A DNA stretch of 64,000 nt from Oleiphilus sp. (GCA_006212045.1 PZPK01000007.1:87758-151757), one strand, 5' to 3'. Counted from the first letter of the stretch, positions 53,783-63,801 are shown. Made by a program: numbers and translations. The notes: a model not told the origin generated them from the sequence alone.

Positions 53783-55615
53783 ATGTGCGGAATAGTTGGT
53801 GCAATTGCACAACGGGATGTAATTGAAATATTGGTGGAAGGACTCAAACGCCTGGAATATCGGGGTTATGATTCTGCCGGCGTTGCTTTGGTAAATCCGG
53901 ATAAAAAACTGGACCGTGTGCGTCGTGTGGGTAAAGTCAAAGCACTGGCCGATGCGATGACTTCAGAAGATCATCCCGGTAGTGTCGGTATTGCTCATAC
54001 TCGCTGGGCGACCCATGGTGAACCAAGCGAAGCCAATGCCCATCCGCACATTTCCAACGATCGAATCGCCGTTGTACATAATGGCATTATCGAAAATCAT
54101 GCTGCACTGCGTGCGGACCTGATCGCAGAGGGCTATCAGTTCGCTTCGGAAACTGATACCGAAGTAATTACTCACTTACTCCATAAAGAGCTATTGAAGT
54201 CTGGCGATATGCTAGAAGCTTTCAAGGCAACGATTGCACAACTGGATGGTGCTTATGGAACGGTTGCCATAGATGTGGAGAATCCGGGCCAGCTCTATGC
54301 TGCCCGTTCGGGTAGCCCTTTGGTCATCGGATATGGCATTGGTGAAAATTTTCTGGCCTCCGATCAATTGGCTTTACTGCCGGTTACCAGGCGTTTCAGC
54401 TTTCTGGAAGAAGGGGATATTGCGGTTATCACGCGCACATCGGTTCAGATTTATGATCAGGCCGGGCAGACAGTCCAACGCGAAATCAGTGAATCGGATA
54501 TCACCCATGATGCCGGAGACAAAGGCCCATTCAAGCACTATATGCTGAAGGAAATTTATGAGCAGCCAATCGCGATCAAAAATACGCTGGAAGGGCGTCT
54601 CAAAAATGGCAAGCTGGCTGAAACGGCATTTGGCGAAGATGCCGATCGCATTTTAAAAGATATTGAACATGTCCAGATTATCGCCTGCGGCACCAGCTAT
54701 CACGCGGGCATGGTGGCGCGATATTGGTTTGAAGAGTACGCCGGTATTAGTTGTAACGTTGAGATTGCATCGGAGTTTCGGTATCGCAAATCCCAGGTTC
54801 ATCCCAAATCGTTATTGGTGACTATTTCCCAGTCCGGTGAAACCGCCGATACACTGGCGGCTTTGCGCCTTGCCAAAGAGATTGGTTATCACTCCAGTTT
54901 GACCATTTGTAATGTGCCGGGCTCCTCGCTGGTTCGGGAGTCTGATCTCGCCTACCTGATGAATGCCGGGGCTGAAATTGGTGTTGCCTCGACCAAAGCA
55001 TTTACGGTACAGCTTGTGGGTTTGTTGTTATTGGTTACCGCAATTGGCCGGCATAAGGATATGAACGCAGAAACAGAGTCACATGTCGTTTCTGCTCTGA
55101 ATGCACTGCCCGCTAAAATTGAGCAGGCACTTGATATGAGCAAGGCCATTAACCTGCTGGCAGAGGACTTTGCCGACAAACATCACAGTCTGTTCCTGGG
55201 CCGGGGCGATCAGTACCCGATTGCAATGGAAGGTGCTCTTAAGCTGAAGGAGATTTCCTATATTCATGCCGAAGCTTATGCCGCAGGAGAATTGAAACAT
55301 GGTCCCCTGGCTTTAATCGATGCGGATATGCCGGTGATTGTTGTCGCCCCCAACAATGAGTTGCTTGAAAAACTGCACTCCAATGTTGAAGAAGTTCGGG
55401 CGAGAGGTGGCTTGATGTACGTATTCGCAGATAGTGGCGCACATTTCAAAAGCGACTCAACGATGAAAGTGTTGTCGGTACCGCATTGTGAAAAAGTAAT
55501 CGCTCCGATTTTGTATTCGGTTCCGCTGCAATTACTGAGCTATTATGTTGCCTTGATCAAGGGCACTGATGTCGACCAGCCCCGAAATCTGGCCAAATCT
55601 GTCACCGTAGAGTAG
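53783..55615 (+). CDS. glmS: Glutamine-fructose-6-phosphate aminotransferase
   Basis: 610-aa GlmS, which makes glucosamine-6-phosphate from fructose-6-phosphate and glutamine. The N-terminal Cys (MCGIVGA) is the glutaminase nucleophile; two SIS domains follow ([22 protein letters not shown]). The C-terminal sequence [13 protein letters not shown] is the conserved region whose DNA is recognised by TnsD. The gene is intact: the Tn7 element begins 24 bp after the stop, leaving GlmS unharmed as expected. Confidence 0.99.
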   Translation: MCGIVGAIAQRDVIEILVEGLKRLEYRGYDSAGVALVNPDKKLDRVRRVGKVKALADAMTSEDHPGSVGIAHTRWATHGEPSEANAHPHISNDRIAVVHNGIIENHAALRADLIAEGYQFASETDTEVITHLLHKELLKSGDMLEAFKATIAQLDGAYGTVAIDVENPGQLYAARSGSPLVIGYGIGENFLASDQLALLPVTRRFSFLEEGDIAVITRTSVQIYDQAGQTVQREISESDITHDAGDKGPFKHYMLKEIYEQPIAIKNTLEGRLKNGKLAETAFGEDADRILKDIEHVQIIACGTSYHAGMVARYWFEEYAGISCNVEIASEFRYRKSQVHPKSLLVTISQSGETADTLAALRLAKEIGYHSSLTICNVPGSSLVRESDLAYLMNAGAEIGVASTKAFTVQLVGLLLLVTAIGRHKDMNAETESHVVSALNALPAKIEQALDMSKAINLLAEDFADKHHSLFLGRGDQYPIAMEGALKLKEISYIHAEAYAAGELKHGPLALIDADMPVIVVAPNNELLEKLHSNVEEVRARGGLMYVFADSGAHFKSDSTMKVLSVPHCEKVIAPILYSVPLQLLSYYVALIKGTDVDQPRNLAKSVTVE

Positions 55616-55645
55616 GTTCGCCACCTACTCTCGCTCGACTGTGGG
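55585..55645. other. attTn7 insertion site downstream of glmS
   Basis: The first transposon base is T55640, 24 bp after the last base of the glmS stop, the spacing known for TnsD-directed Tn7 insertion. The five bases before it (TCGAC, 55635-55639) are the presumed target duplication; the second copy would be at the unseen left end. Confidence 0.88.
55610..55630 (+). terminator. glmS terminator stem, cut off from its T-tract by Tn7
   Basis: Perfect 8-bp stem GAGTAGGT/ACCTACTC with a 5-nt loop, spanning the glmS stop codon. Only nine bases (TCGCTCGAC) separate it from the transposon end, with no T-run, so the original U-tract was probably displaced by the insertion. Confidence 0.6.
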
Positions 55646-55702
55646 CGAGTAATAAAGTTGTTAAAAAAGTAATAAAGTAGTTAACTGAGTAATAAAGTTG
55701 TT
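55640..55702 (+). repeat. Tn7 right end with three TnsB-type binding repeats
   Basis: Terminal TGTGGGCG followed by AGTAATAAAGTTGTT (55648-55662), AGTAATAAAGTAGTT (55668-55682) and AGTAATAAAGTTGTT (55688-55702), each exactly 20 bp apart and differing at one base. Tn7R of the classical element carries four overlapping TnsB sites, so dense packing is expected. The array ends about 50 bp before tnsA, so TnsB binding would also repress tnsA transcription, as described for Tn7. Confidence 0.93.
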
Positions 55703-55755
55703 TACTAAATCCATCTGAGCTAATCTGAATTCAGACTAGCATGGATGGTTTTTTT

Positions 55756-56580
55756 ATGGCCAAAAAACGGTATTGGAATACTGAAGCTAAGAATGCTCGC
55801 TGGATTAAGCAAGGGCGCGGGCAAGGTTTGGGTTCTGAATATAAACCGTGGCTTACTGTAAGAGATGTACCATCCGAAGGTCGATCTCATCGTGTTTTTG
55901 GCCATCTAACGCATCGAACCCATCATCTCCTATCTGATTTAGAGCTAGCAACGTTTCTGCTATTGCAATGGAGAGCGTCTACGCTCGATATCAGAGAACA
56001 ATTTCCTCTAGATATTACGATTACAAAGCAACTTTGTAACGAAACAGGAATACCGCACCCTGCCAGTAATGGTGTACCACAATTTATGAGTACCGACTTT
56101 GTTGTTAACTCTAAAGAAAAAGGCAAGGCGTTATTTGCCATACAGGTTAAAGACAGCTCAGTGCTTAGGGATTCGAGAACTGTAGAGAAGCTAGAAATTG
56201 AGCGCCGTTTTTGGCAAAAGAAGAAAACACCTTGGTATCTGATGACTGAAAAAGAAATACCAGCCGTAGTCTTCAAGAATATTGAATGGCTTTATAGTCT
56301 TCAAAGTCAGGAAATGAGCTTAGATGATGAATCACAATACTTTGATTTCTATTCAAAGCAAATTGCTCAAAACTCTCAACTAACAGTCATTGATCTGTGC
56401 AAACAAATAGACACAGCTTACGGTCTTGAATTGGGCGAAAGTTTGTTTCAGTTGCGCCTTTTGCTTGCACGACGGTATTTCCATTTTGATATTTCCATTC
56501 CTTACAGCAAGCTTCGTTGCAGTGATTTGTTGTTAGAATCTTTTGATACGGTAGTAGAGGTATTGCATGTATCAGGTTAA
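55756..56580 (+). CDS. tnsA: Tn7 transposase subunit TnsA (5'-end endonuclease)
   Basis: TnsA cuts the 5' ends of the transposon so that, together with TnsB, it leaves the donor as a double-strand excision. It has a restriction-endonuclease-like fold. With ATG 55756 (MAKKRYW) the protein is 274 aa and the catalytic residues fall at E63, D114, Q130 and K132 (DLE; STDF; AIQVKDSS), the same positions I recall for Tn7 TnsA (273 aa). The alternative ATG 55741 adds five residues and breaks this agreement. GRGQG and PWLTVRDVPS-GRSHR blocks are also conserved. The end overlaps tnsB by 14 bp. Confidence 0.96.
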   Translation: MAKKRYWNTEAKNARWIKQGRGQGLGSEYKPWLTVRDVPSEGRSHRVFGHLTHRTHHLLSDLELATFLLLQWRASTLDIREQFPLDITITKQLCNETGIPHPASNGVPQFMSTDFVVNSKEKGKALFAIQVKDSSVLRDSRTVEKLEIERRFWQKKKTPWYLMTEKEIPAVVFKNIEWLYSLQSQEMSLDDESQYFDFYSKQIAQNSQLTVIDLCKQIDTAYGLELGESLFQLRLLLARRYFHFDISIPYSKLRCSDLLLESFDTVVEVLHVSG

Positions 56581-58639
56581 TGAAGTTCTTTGCCTTGATG
56601 ATGAGTTATTCAGAGTTCTCAAAATAGCTGGGAAAGATATTGTATGGATTGCCCTGGATGACAAAAATGCCTTCCCTTCCGTTGAATCTCTAGATTCTCT
56701 AGAGCAGTTGGTTCTCGATGAAAAGCTAATACGGGAAAAAGATCCCTATGCTTATTTACAACAGGAAGCGCCCGAACCGGGCTCAAAAGCGGCAGCAATT
56801 CGAGATAGAAATTTCAAAATCCTTCAGCCTTTAATCGGAGAGCCACTTTTTTACATACCGAAGATACGTTCGAAAGTATTCAAGTCGATACTTGAAGTAG
56901 AAGACATCTCAAAACCCTACCTGTACCGGATTGCTAGGCAATATTGGAAGCGCGGCCAAATACCAAATGCACTCTTACCTGATTATTCGAATTCAGGAGG
57001 TAAAGGTAAACGTCGTCAGGCAAAAGACAAAAAACTAGGTCGACCAAGGGTTCATATGGAAGGTGTCGGCGCGCTCATCGATGAAGCGACCGAAAAGCTT
57101 TTCCGTATTGTAATCGATAAGTACTTGTTAAAAGAGAACGAGTTTTCACTCCCCTTTGCGCATCGTCGATTAAAACGATTATATGATCAACTCTTTCCAA
57201 ACACGCCTGAATCAGAAAAACCGACTAAATGGCAGTTGAAGTACTTTTACGATCGGGAATACGGTTTTGAAGAAAAAATAATCAAGAGAATACCCACACA
57301 ACACTATAAAAAAGATGTCAGACCATTAACCAGCACAGCGACCATGCAAGCCTTTGGTCCAGGGTCACGCTATGAAATAGACGCAACCATCGCAGATATT
57401 ATCCTGGTTGATGATAATGACCGAACACAGCCAGCAGGTAGACCAATCCTATACATTGTTATAGATGTTTTTTCCCGTTTTGTAGTTGGTTGGTATATAG
57501 GCTTTGAGAATCCATCTTATGTAGCGGCGATCCAGTCTCTTCATGTTGCCATGACAGATAAGAGCGATCTATTTTCTTCGCTAGGAGTTGAGTGCTCCGA
57601 AGTGAATTGGCCTGCATCAGGTCTACCTGAATCAATTCTTGCTGATCGAGGTGAACTGCTGGGACATCAGATTGAGGGGCTGGAAGAAGCGTTTCTCGTG
57701 AGAATTGAAAACACTCCTCCTTATCGCGGAGATGCTAAGGGAATTGTTGAAAGGAACTTTCGTTCTTTGCAGGCAGAGTTTAAACCATTTGCTCCAGGCG
57801 TTGTTTCAGGAACGACCATCAAAAAACGCGGAGGCAAAAACTATTGGTTGGATGGAAAGCTAACAATTTCGGAATTTACTGAAATTCTTGTTTCCTCGAT
57901 TATCATGCATAACTTTGTCGATCCTATGGAAAAGTATGATCGAAGTGAAGATATGCCTTCAGACCTGCCTAATGTCCCCATTCATTTATGGAATTGGGGA
58001 TTACAAAACCGCACAGGTCGGCTCAGAAAAGGCGATAAGGAAAGCCTTCGAATTGCGCTGCTGCCCAGAGAGCAAGCAACTACCTCTGAAAAAGGCGTGT
58101 GTTTATTTGGCTTGTATTACTCTTCTCCGGAAGTGTTGTCGTCAGGTTGGTTACATCGAACAAAATCTTCTAACAGGCCTGAGAAAGTGGTTGTTGCCTA
58201 TGACCCTAATGTTGCGAATGAAGTCTACCTTTTATACAGGCCAAATAGCCGAGAATATTGGGTGTGCAAACTTACTGACTTATCACGAGAGTATCGAAAT
58301 AGTTCCTTTTGGCAGGTTTGGCGTAAGCAAGATATACAGAAAAAAGAATTGTCTAAACAGAAACTAGCTGCTGACAAAACGAGAGCTGCTCATGAAGAGC
58401 GAATAGAAAATATTATAAGTTCGGCAGTAAAAGAAACACCAAAGCCTTCCAAGACCAACACGGAGAGAATGGCCGGAGTAAGTAAAGCTCGTGCTAACCA
58501 GTTAGAAACCGAGAGAGCCCAAAGAAGGGCTTCAACAACTTCTGCGCCATCAGCTAAGATCATTAGTCTACACGAGAGTTCCGACGATGATGAATATCCT
58601 GATTATGAAGACGAACTATTCGATGGCGGGGATGACTAA
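56567..58639 (+). CDS. tnsB: Tn7 transposase subunit TnsB (DDE strand transferase)
   Basis: 690-aa DDE transposase that binds the ends, nicks the 3' strands and joins them to target DNA. The catalytic triad is D272 (YEIDAT), D360 (ILADRGEL) and E395 (KGIVERNF), one residue off the canonical D273/D361/E396. N-terminal helical DNA-binding domains precede the RNase H fold. The C-terminal acidic tail (DDDEYPDYEDELFDGGDD) is the expected TnsC-contacting end. ATG 56567 has an AGAGGT site. The stop forms TAATG with tnsC. Confidence 0.97.
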   Translation: MYQVNEVLCLDDELFRVLKIAGKDIVWIALDDKNAFPSVESLDSLEQLVLDEKLIREKDPYAYLQQEAPEPGSKAAAIRDRNFKILQPLIGEPLFYIPKIRSKVFKSILEVEDISKPYLYRIARQYWKRGQIPNALLPDYSNSGGKGKRRQAKDKKLGRPRVHMEGVGALIDEATEKLFRIVIDKYLLKENEFSLPFAHRRLKRLYDQLFPNTPESEKPTKWQLKYFYDREYGFEEKIIKRIPTQHYKKDVRPLTSTATMQAFGPGSRYEIDATIADIILVDDNDRTQPAGRPILYIVIDVFSRFVVGWYIGFENPSYVAAIQSLHVAMTDKSDLFSSLGVECSEVNWPASGLPESILADRGELLGHQIEGLEEAFLVRIENTPPYRGDAKGIVERNFRSLQAEFKPFAPGVVSGTTIKKRGGKNYWLDGKLTISEFTEILVSSIIMHNFVDPMEKYDRSEDMPSDLPNVPIHLWNWGLQNRTGRLRKGDKESLRIALLPREQATTSEKGVCLFGLYYSSPEVLSSGWLHRTKSSNRPEKVVVAYDPNVANEVYLLYRPNSREYWVCKLTDLSREYRNSSFWQVWRKQDIQKKELSKQKLAADKTRAAHEERIENIISSAVKETPKPSKTNTERMAGVSKARANQLETERAQRRASTTSAPSAKIISLHESSDDDEYPDYEDELFDGGDD

Positions 58640-60297
58640 TGAATCTTCCAAAAAATTACGTAGTTGCGGAATACAACGACACCGGTGTACCGCAGTACGA
58701 CGATAATCCATTTATCGAGGCGCTGCCGCCAATACTCTCGGTCAAACAAGCTGGTACAAACTTAAAAGGAAGAATTCTTTATAAGCCCTTGGACAGAAAT
58801 GCTGATGCAAAAGCAAGAATGCATATGGTGGTCTCTCTGCTGGATGACTACTTTCAGCCTTTATCGCAGCATGTACTATTAGAGGAGCGTATCAGCATGA
58901 TGATACGCAGAGGCTATGTGGGTAGAAATTTAAATGATGGTTCATTGAACAGAAAACTGCAGGAGGGTTATGAGCTAATTAAATCTGATGGAACGCAGCC
59001 AGTAAATTTTGCTACTGAAAAGACTACTGCCCGGAGTATGTCTCTGATTGGTATATCCGGGAGCGGTAAAAGCAGCTCTTTAAATCGAATATTAGAAACT
59101 TACCCTCAAGTTATCTTTCACGAAGCGCGTAATTTTATTCAAATCACTTACCTCAAAATCGAATGTCCAAGCAATGGTGATCTGGAAAGCTTATGCCTTA
59201 ATTTTTTCAGCGGTGTGGATAACATTCTTGGGTCCGACTATGAGAGGCGATATGCAAAGCAGCGCTTGTCTTTGCCGAAAATGCTGGCTTTGATGCGTCA
59301 AACAGCTAACAACCGAGCCATAGGCGTTTTGGTCATTGATGAAATCCAGCGCTTAAGCCAAGTGCGGTCGGGTGGCAAAGAACACATGCTTGAGTTCTTT
59401 GTAGAACTGGTGAATCAGGTCGGTATTCCAGTAGTGCTTGTAGGAACCCCAAAAGCCCGACCGATCCTCGAACTTGAGATGCAATCCGGTCGACGGAGTT
59501 CGGGGATAGGATCAATTTATTGGGAAACTATTCCTCGGAAAATAGATAAGACAGGCAAAGGTCTAGTTGATAACCCAAATTGGATACGTTTTACCAATGA
59601 TTTGTGGAAGTACCAGTGGCTGAAACATGCGGATGATCCTCTAACAAACGAAATTAGAGATTGTTGGTTCGACCTTTCCCAGGGAGTGCTCGATATCGTA
59701 GTAAAGTTGTTCGTGCTTTCTCAGTTACGAGCTATTGCGAATAAAAAAGAAAGAATAACCGAAGGAATAATGAAGTCAGTTTATGAGCAGGAACTTAAGC
59801 CAGTACAGCCGATGCTTGATGCGCTTCGTTCTGGAAATGCAGAGCTAATCGTAAAGTATTCGGATTTGCGTGACCTAGATATCGAAAAGCGCCTTATAGA
59901 ACTCGGAAACCAGATTATCGCCTCGCGTCAAAAAGAGGAACAGAGCCTTTTTGGCGATAATAATGAAGCCCTTCATTTGTATAATTTGATGCTTCAACTC
60001 GATGACAATTATGACCAAACACTTTTGGTGCCCTTGGTTAAAAAGATCTTTAAACAGTACCCAAACGCTCAGTTTAAAGAAATGCTCCCCATTCTGATTA
60101 AATGGTATTCAGAAGACGAACAGGATGAGCCTCCTATCGCTCAGAAATCTGTGAAGAGAAAAGATTGGCATGACTTGGAAAGCGAAGACTTGCGTTATCT
60201 ATTCGATCTTTGCGACACAGAGAAAAAAGATTTTCATGAAACCTTGGACAGAAGGGGGATGTTTTTTAACTTGGAAGATTGGGCAGCAGGTTTTTAA
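58639..60297 (+). CDS. tnsC: Tn7 regulator ATPase TnsC
   Basis: 552-aa AAA+ ATPase that links target selection to the TnsAB transposase and carries target immunity. Walker A GISGSGKSS lies at 138-146 with K144 and S145, and Walker B VLVIDE with D234/E235. Length is close to the 555 aa of Tn7 TnsC. Both ends are translationally coupled (TAATG with tnsB, and TAATG with tnsD). No truncation or missing catalytic residue is visible. Confidence 0.96.
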   Translation: MNLPKNYVVAEYNDTGVPQYDDNPFIEALPPILSVKQAGTNLKGRILYKPLDRNADAKARMHMVVSLLDDYFQPLSQHVLLEERISMMIRRGYVGRNLNDGSLNRKLQEGYELIKSDGTQPVNFATEKTTARSMSLIGISGSGKSSSLNRILETYPQVIFHEARNFIQITYLKIECPSNGDLESLCLNFFSGVDNILGSDYERRYAKQRLSLPKMLALMRQTANNRAIGVLVIDEIQRLSQVRSGGKEHMLEFFVELVNQVGIPVVLVGTPKARPILELEMQSGRRSSGIGSIYWETIPRKIDKTGKGLVDNPNWIRFTNDLWKYQWLKHADDPLTNEIRDCWFDLSQGVLDIVVKLFVLSQLRAIANKKERITEGIMKSVYEQELKPVQPMLDALRSGNAELIVKYSDLRDLDIEKRLIELGNQIIASRQKEEQSLFGDNNEALHLYNLMLQLDDNYDQTLLVPLVKKIFKQYPNAQFKEMLPILIKWYSEDEQDEPPIAQKSVKRKDWHDLESEDLRYLFDLCDTEKKDFHETLDRRGMFFNLEDWAAGF

Positions 60298-61811
60298 TGC
60301 TTGGATTTACTAGCCCTTACCCTAATGAGCTGTTGTATAGCGTCATTGCGAGGGCTGGGGTCCATGAGGGGGAGACATCTCCGAAACAGCTATTAGACTC
60401 GGTATTTGCAAATAAAAAAGTTATTGCCACGGTAGATTTACCTAGCCATGTGGGACGTATCGCTGATCAGTATCCAAAGGCATTGAGCTTATCTGCACTG
60501 GATCTCATAGAAAAGCATACCCTTTGGCCTGTCTACGCCCCTTTTCTGCCGAATGATAGAAGGAAGGCGATTGAAGAATGGATGTTGGATAGATCGCAAG
60601 GAGCTGCGCATTTAGCGTCTGGCATCGTGGCATCGAGAGTACCCGCTAAGCGGGTAATGCTGATGTGTCAATCTTGTATTGAGCAGCATGAGCAAGACTA
60701 TGGAGAAGCCTTTTGGGATAGGCGATGGCAAGTCCCTGTAGTCGATTGTTGTCCAATTCATGGGGTACTATCTGCGACCGATATAAGGAAAAATGGGGAA
60801 CATCGACATGCCTATGTTCCGGTCTCACAATGCAAAAATGTTGGTAGCCAATCAGAGACAGAATCAGGCATGCGCTTTAGTGAATTTGTCTATCAGTTAT
60901 TTGATTCGTGCGTAAGAAGCTCGCCTAGTTATCAACAATGGACATCCTTTTATCGAAACTTGGCGTTTGCATATAACTTTCGAAATGGTAAGCGAATCGA
61001 TCATCTGCTCATACGAAGCCAATTAATTTCGTATTGGGGTAAAGACTGGCTGAAAAAGAAGAACCTGCTCCCCTCCAAAAGTGATACCTCATGGTTAAGA
61101 AGTATTGTTCGAAAGCACCGGAAGGCTTTTAGTTTTGCTGAACATATAACGGTCATAGGAGCCCTATCTCAAGGTCAAATGTCCATATTACAGGCGCTTG
61201 AAAGAGCTTTAGATATAAATGAAACGTGCGAAAAAAAGAAGACAAAGGTAAAAGTCGAAAGTAACAAGCTGACGATAGATCAGGATAAATGGCTGTCACT
61301 CGTACTTGAATATGGGCCAAAGCGTGCAAGAAATGCACAGCCTGCGCTATATGCTCGCCTTTATAGAAGCAACCATGACTGGTTAATCGATGTAGACAAA
61401 AAATATCAGTTACCTCCGGTGAGTGTAAATCGCCGTGTCGAGTGGTCTGCTCGTGATCGTGTGGCTGCTAGAGCAATACTCAACTTTGTTCGGAAGGTAG
61501 AGGACAACTTGTCTGTGCCTCGATTAACACAGACATTTTTGATACATCAATTAAATAATAGCGCGACGATAGAGAAGAATTTATGCCGTTTACCGCGCTG
61601 TGCTGCCATTTTAAAAAGATACACAGAGTCTGTTGATGAATATCAGATAAGGCGTTTGACTCGAGCCTATATCTCATTCATCGAAAGCAATACGATGGTA
61701 AAAGAATGGGTATTGCTTAGAGAGGCGGGCTTGAGTGAAGTGCGTATGTCCAAAGTTGTAAGGAAGTTCTTAGGGGAGATTGTCAGGGATGGCAAGCAAG
61801 GCAAAATATAA
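60297..61811 (+). CDS. tnsD: Tn7 target selector TnsD (TniQ family, glmS-specific)
   Basis: 504-aa TnsD, which binds the end of glmS and recruits TnsC for insertion at attTn7. N-terminal TniQ signature YPNELLYSVIAR is followed by a zinc finger: C124, C127, C152 and H155, the same numbering I recall for Tn7 TnsD. The long C-terminal half, which in Tn7 reads glmS DNA, is complete. ATG 60297 overlaps the tnsC stop. A TTG at 60279 would add six residues without support. It overlaps tnsE. Confidence 0.95.
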   Translation: MLGFTSPYPNELLYSVIARAGVHEGETSPKQLLDSVFANKKVIATVDLPSHVGRIADQYPKALSLSALDLIEKHTLWPVYAPFLPNDRRKAIEEWMLDRSQGAAHLASGIVASRVPAKRVMLMCQSCIEQHEQDYGEAFWDRRWQVPVVDCCPIHGVLSATDIRKNGEHRHAYVPVSQCKNVGSQSETESGMRFSEFVYQLFDSCVRSSPSYQQWTSFYRNLAFAYNFRNGKRIDHLLIRSQLISYWGKDWLKKKNLLPSKSDTSWLRSIVRKHRKAFSFAEHITVIGALSQGQMSILQALERALDINETCEKKKTKVKVESNKLTIDQDKWLSLVLEYGPKRARNAQPALYARLYRSNHDWLIDVDKKYQLPPVSVNRRVEWSARDRVAARAILNFVRKVEDNLSVPRLTQTFLIHQLNNSATIEKNLCRLPRCAAILKRYTESVDEYQIRRLTRAYISFIESNTMVKEWVLLREAGLSEVRMSKVVRKFLGEIVRDGKQGKI

Positions 61812-63384
61812 GCATATTGAAGATGACTCGAAGATAAGTGCAATTGGCTCGTTATTTCGAGGCGTTAATAATAAGTTGTGGGCGATAAATCTCGATTTTT
61901 CGGGCAAAGCTTCCAAGAGTGTTCAATTCAGCGCCGCGCCCATACTTGTTCGACGAAGAGTATTAAACGCGACAAATGGCAATAAGAAGTCTGGTTTACC
62001 CCGTCACTTGAAGATTGCAAATGCAACGCATTGGCAGCCAGCAAAACTTAACGATTGTCCTGCATATCAAAAAGCTCCCAAAGGACGAGATAACGCTCAG
62101 CTTTGCTTTGTCGCTGAAGTTGCTGACCGGAAGGTCTACATTCCGCAGCTTGAGTTGGCCAGAGTACTTTTCTTTCATGACCCATTCTTAGCCAGATTAA
62201 GTTTGCAGCATAACGCTTTGGCCGAGGATTTCTTTGTCGATCTAAATGCTGAAAGGCAAACAATATATGTCCGTGAAGGTGCAGAATATCCAGTGCATTA
62301 TTTTAACGGGGATGATAACAGGCGATTCTTGAGTTGGGTTTTAATGGACTCAGATGCACGGAGTTCGTTTGAAAGCATTAGTGCGAATTTATTGCTAAAT
62401 CAAACTCGTAAGGGAGATTACGATCACTGGAATTTTTCCTTTAGCCCTCCGCCTCTTTTCGGAGTAGAGCTTGAAATGACAGGTTGGGATGACCGTGATT
62501 CCGGAACGTTTTTCGTGTGGGAAATTCATGAAGTCCATGGGTTACCCTCTGAGATCGAAGGTGAAGTCGACTTCGTACACCCCAAATATGAGCGCAAGGT
62601 AGGAGGCAAGCCAGTAAAAGGTGATGGTTCCAAAGGCGAGGCCCCAGAGCAATATGAGTTGAATGATGAAGAGTTGTCGGATACCGATAAAGCCACTATG
62701 GCGCTAATGTCTGATTCGGTTAAAACCAGTTTTAAGACGCCATTTATCACTAACCGAGTCCCTAAGAAGCTAAGGCCCGTGAACAATGTAGTCGGTGACG
62801 GCGATAAAGAAGTGCTAGATAAGGATCTAAGCGCCAACGAAAAGGAGGAAACGGGAGAGCTTCCTGGTGGAGCATGGAATAATCTTGATGACCAGACAGA
62901 TGATGCACATCTATATTTGTCGAAGTTCAAGTCATTCTCAGACGCCATAAAATGTTTGGAAGTACAGCACCAATGCAGAGTCATCACAAGAGAAATCTTC
63001 AAGCTACCAAAGCGTGAGAGCAGCAGAAAGGATCTGCATATGTTGCAAGATACTCTTAACCCAAGGTGTATGAATCTAATAGAGATAGAGCGTAACGGGC
63101 GCCCAATAACGTTACTTGAGATCGATACTTCCGACGGGGCCGCAAAACTCTCGACAATGATGTTAAGAACAGGTTTTAGTGGATGGCTGTCAGACAATAT
63201 GAGTCGAATATTGCAGGGTATTATGAAAAAGTCGTTGGGTTGGCAAACTGACATATTTAAGGAAAAACTGGATGAATCCGATTTTTCCGGAATTCCTCAC
63301 CCTAAATCGAAGCACCCAGGTGGCCTAAAGCCGGAAGAAATACCTCCATGGGCTCAAAGGTTTTATAACTGGATGTCTCGTTGA
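61789..63384 (+). CDS. tnsE: Tn7 target selector TnsE (conjugation/replication pathway)
   Basis: 531-aa TnsE, the second target protein, which directs Tn7 to DNA under discontinuous replication such as incoming conjugative plasmids. It acts through sliding clamp and 3'-recessed ends in the classical system. I base the call on operon position, size (Tn7 TnsE 538 aa) and overall resemblance; no simple catalytic motif exists. ATG 61789 is preferred over TTG 61780 because AGGGGAG lies at a suitable distance. The middle (about 270-370) is Asp/Glu/Lys-rich and probably flexible. It is the last tns gene. Confidence 0.9.
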   Translation: MASKAKYKHIEDDSKISAIGSLFRGVNNKLWAINLDFSGKASKSVQFSAAPILVRRRVLNATNGNKKSGLPRHLKIANATHWQPAKLNDCPAYQKAPKGRDNAQLCFVAEVADRKVYIPQLELARVLFFHDPFLARLSLQHNALAEDFFVDLNAERQTIYVREGAEYPVHYFNGDDNRRFLSWVLMDSDARSSFESISANLLLNQTRKGDYDHWNFSFSPPPLFGVELEMTGWDDRDSGTFFVWEIHEVHGLPSEIEGEVDFVHPKYERKVGGKPVKGDGSKGEAPEQYELNDEELSDTDKATMALMSDSVKTSFKTPFITNRVPKKLRPVNNVVGDGDKEVLDKDLSANEKEETGELPGGAWNNLDDQTDDAHLYLSKFKSFSDAIKCLEVQHQCRVITREIFKLPKRESSRKDLHMLQDTLNPRCMNLIEIERNGRPITLLEIDTSDGAAKLSTMMLRTGFSGWLSDNMSRILQGIMKKSLGWQTDIFKEKLDESDFSGIPHPKSKHPGGLKPEEIPPWAQRFYNWMSR

Positions 63385-63459
63385 TATAGCGTGCTAAACC
63401 CCGATTCTGCAAAAAGTGGTAAGGCCCTAGATCTATAGACATCTCATAGCTATATAATG

Positions 63460-63801
63460 GCAACAAATATGAGGTGTTAGTGAGTACGGTCGCTAGTCCA
63501 GGAGTGATTAGGCTGCCCGCATAAAACGTACCCCAGAATCCAATACTCGTCGCGCTTAGTCCAATGCCGAAAATATAGAGGTAGACTTTAACGGACTTAG
63601 GGAAAGGTCACCCAGTATCCAAGCAAGAGCAATCAAAAAGATACCCGCAATCGCTGCCCTATAAAATGCAGTCAACATAACCGGAGCATATGTTAGGCTC
63701 ACCGAAATTAGTGGATAGCATGTTGCCCAAAGAAGCATGGTCATTATGGCGACAAAAGGCACTATTGTATTTGAGTTGCTCACTTTGATAGGTACATTCA
63801 C
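63460..63801 (-). pseudogene. EamA/DMT-family transporter remnant, frameshifted and truncated
   Basis: From GTG 63801 the minus strand reads an EamA N-terminus: TIVPFVAIMTMLLWATCYPLISVSL, then TAFYRAAIAGIFLIALAWILGD, then a premature stop at 63556. The family continues in another frame: IFGIGLSATSIGFWGTFYAGSLITPGL (about 63563-63500) and on to LTNTSYLL near 63460, after which similarity ends. So there is one frameshift between about 63610 and 63560, and the C-terminal half of the protein is missing. It lies just inside the cargo region, 3' to tnsE on the opposite strand, and looks like an eroding former cargo gene. Confidence 0.8.

Noticed and set aside
55648..55702. Short direct repeats as a CRISPR array
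   Set aside because: Only three 15-bp repeats with 5-bp spacers; position at the transposon terminus makes them TnsB sites.
62526..63254. 242-codon open frame antisense to tnsE
   Set aside because: Serine/leucine-rich mirror of tnsE, no ribosome site or family resemblance.
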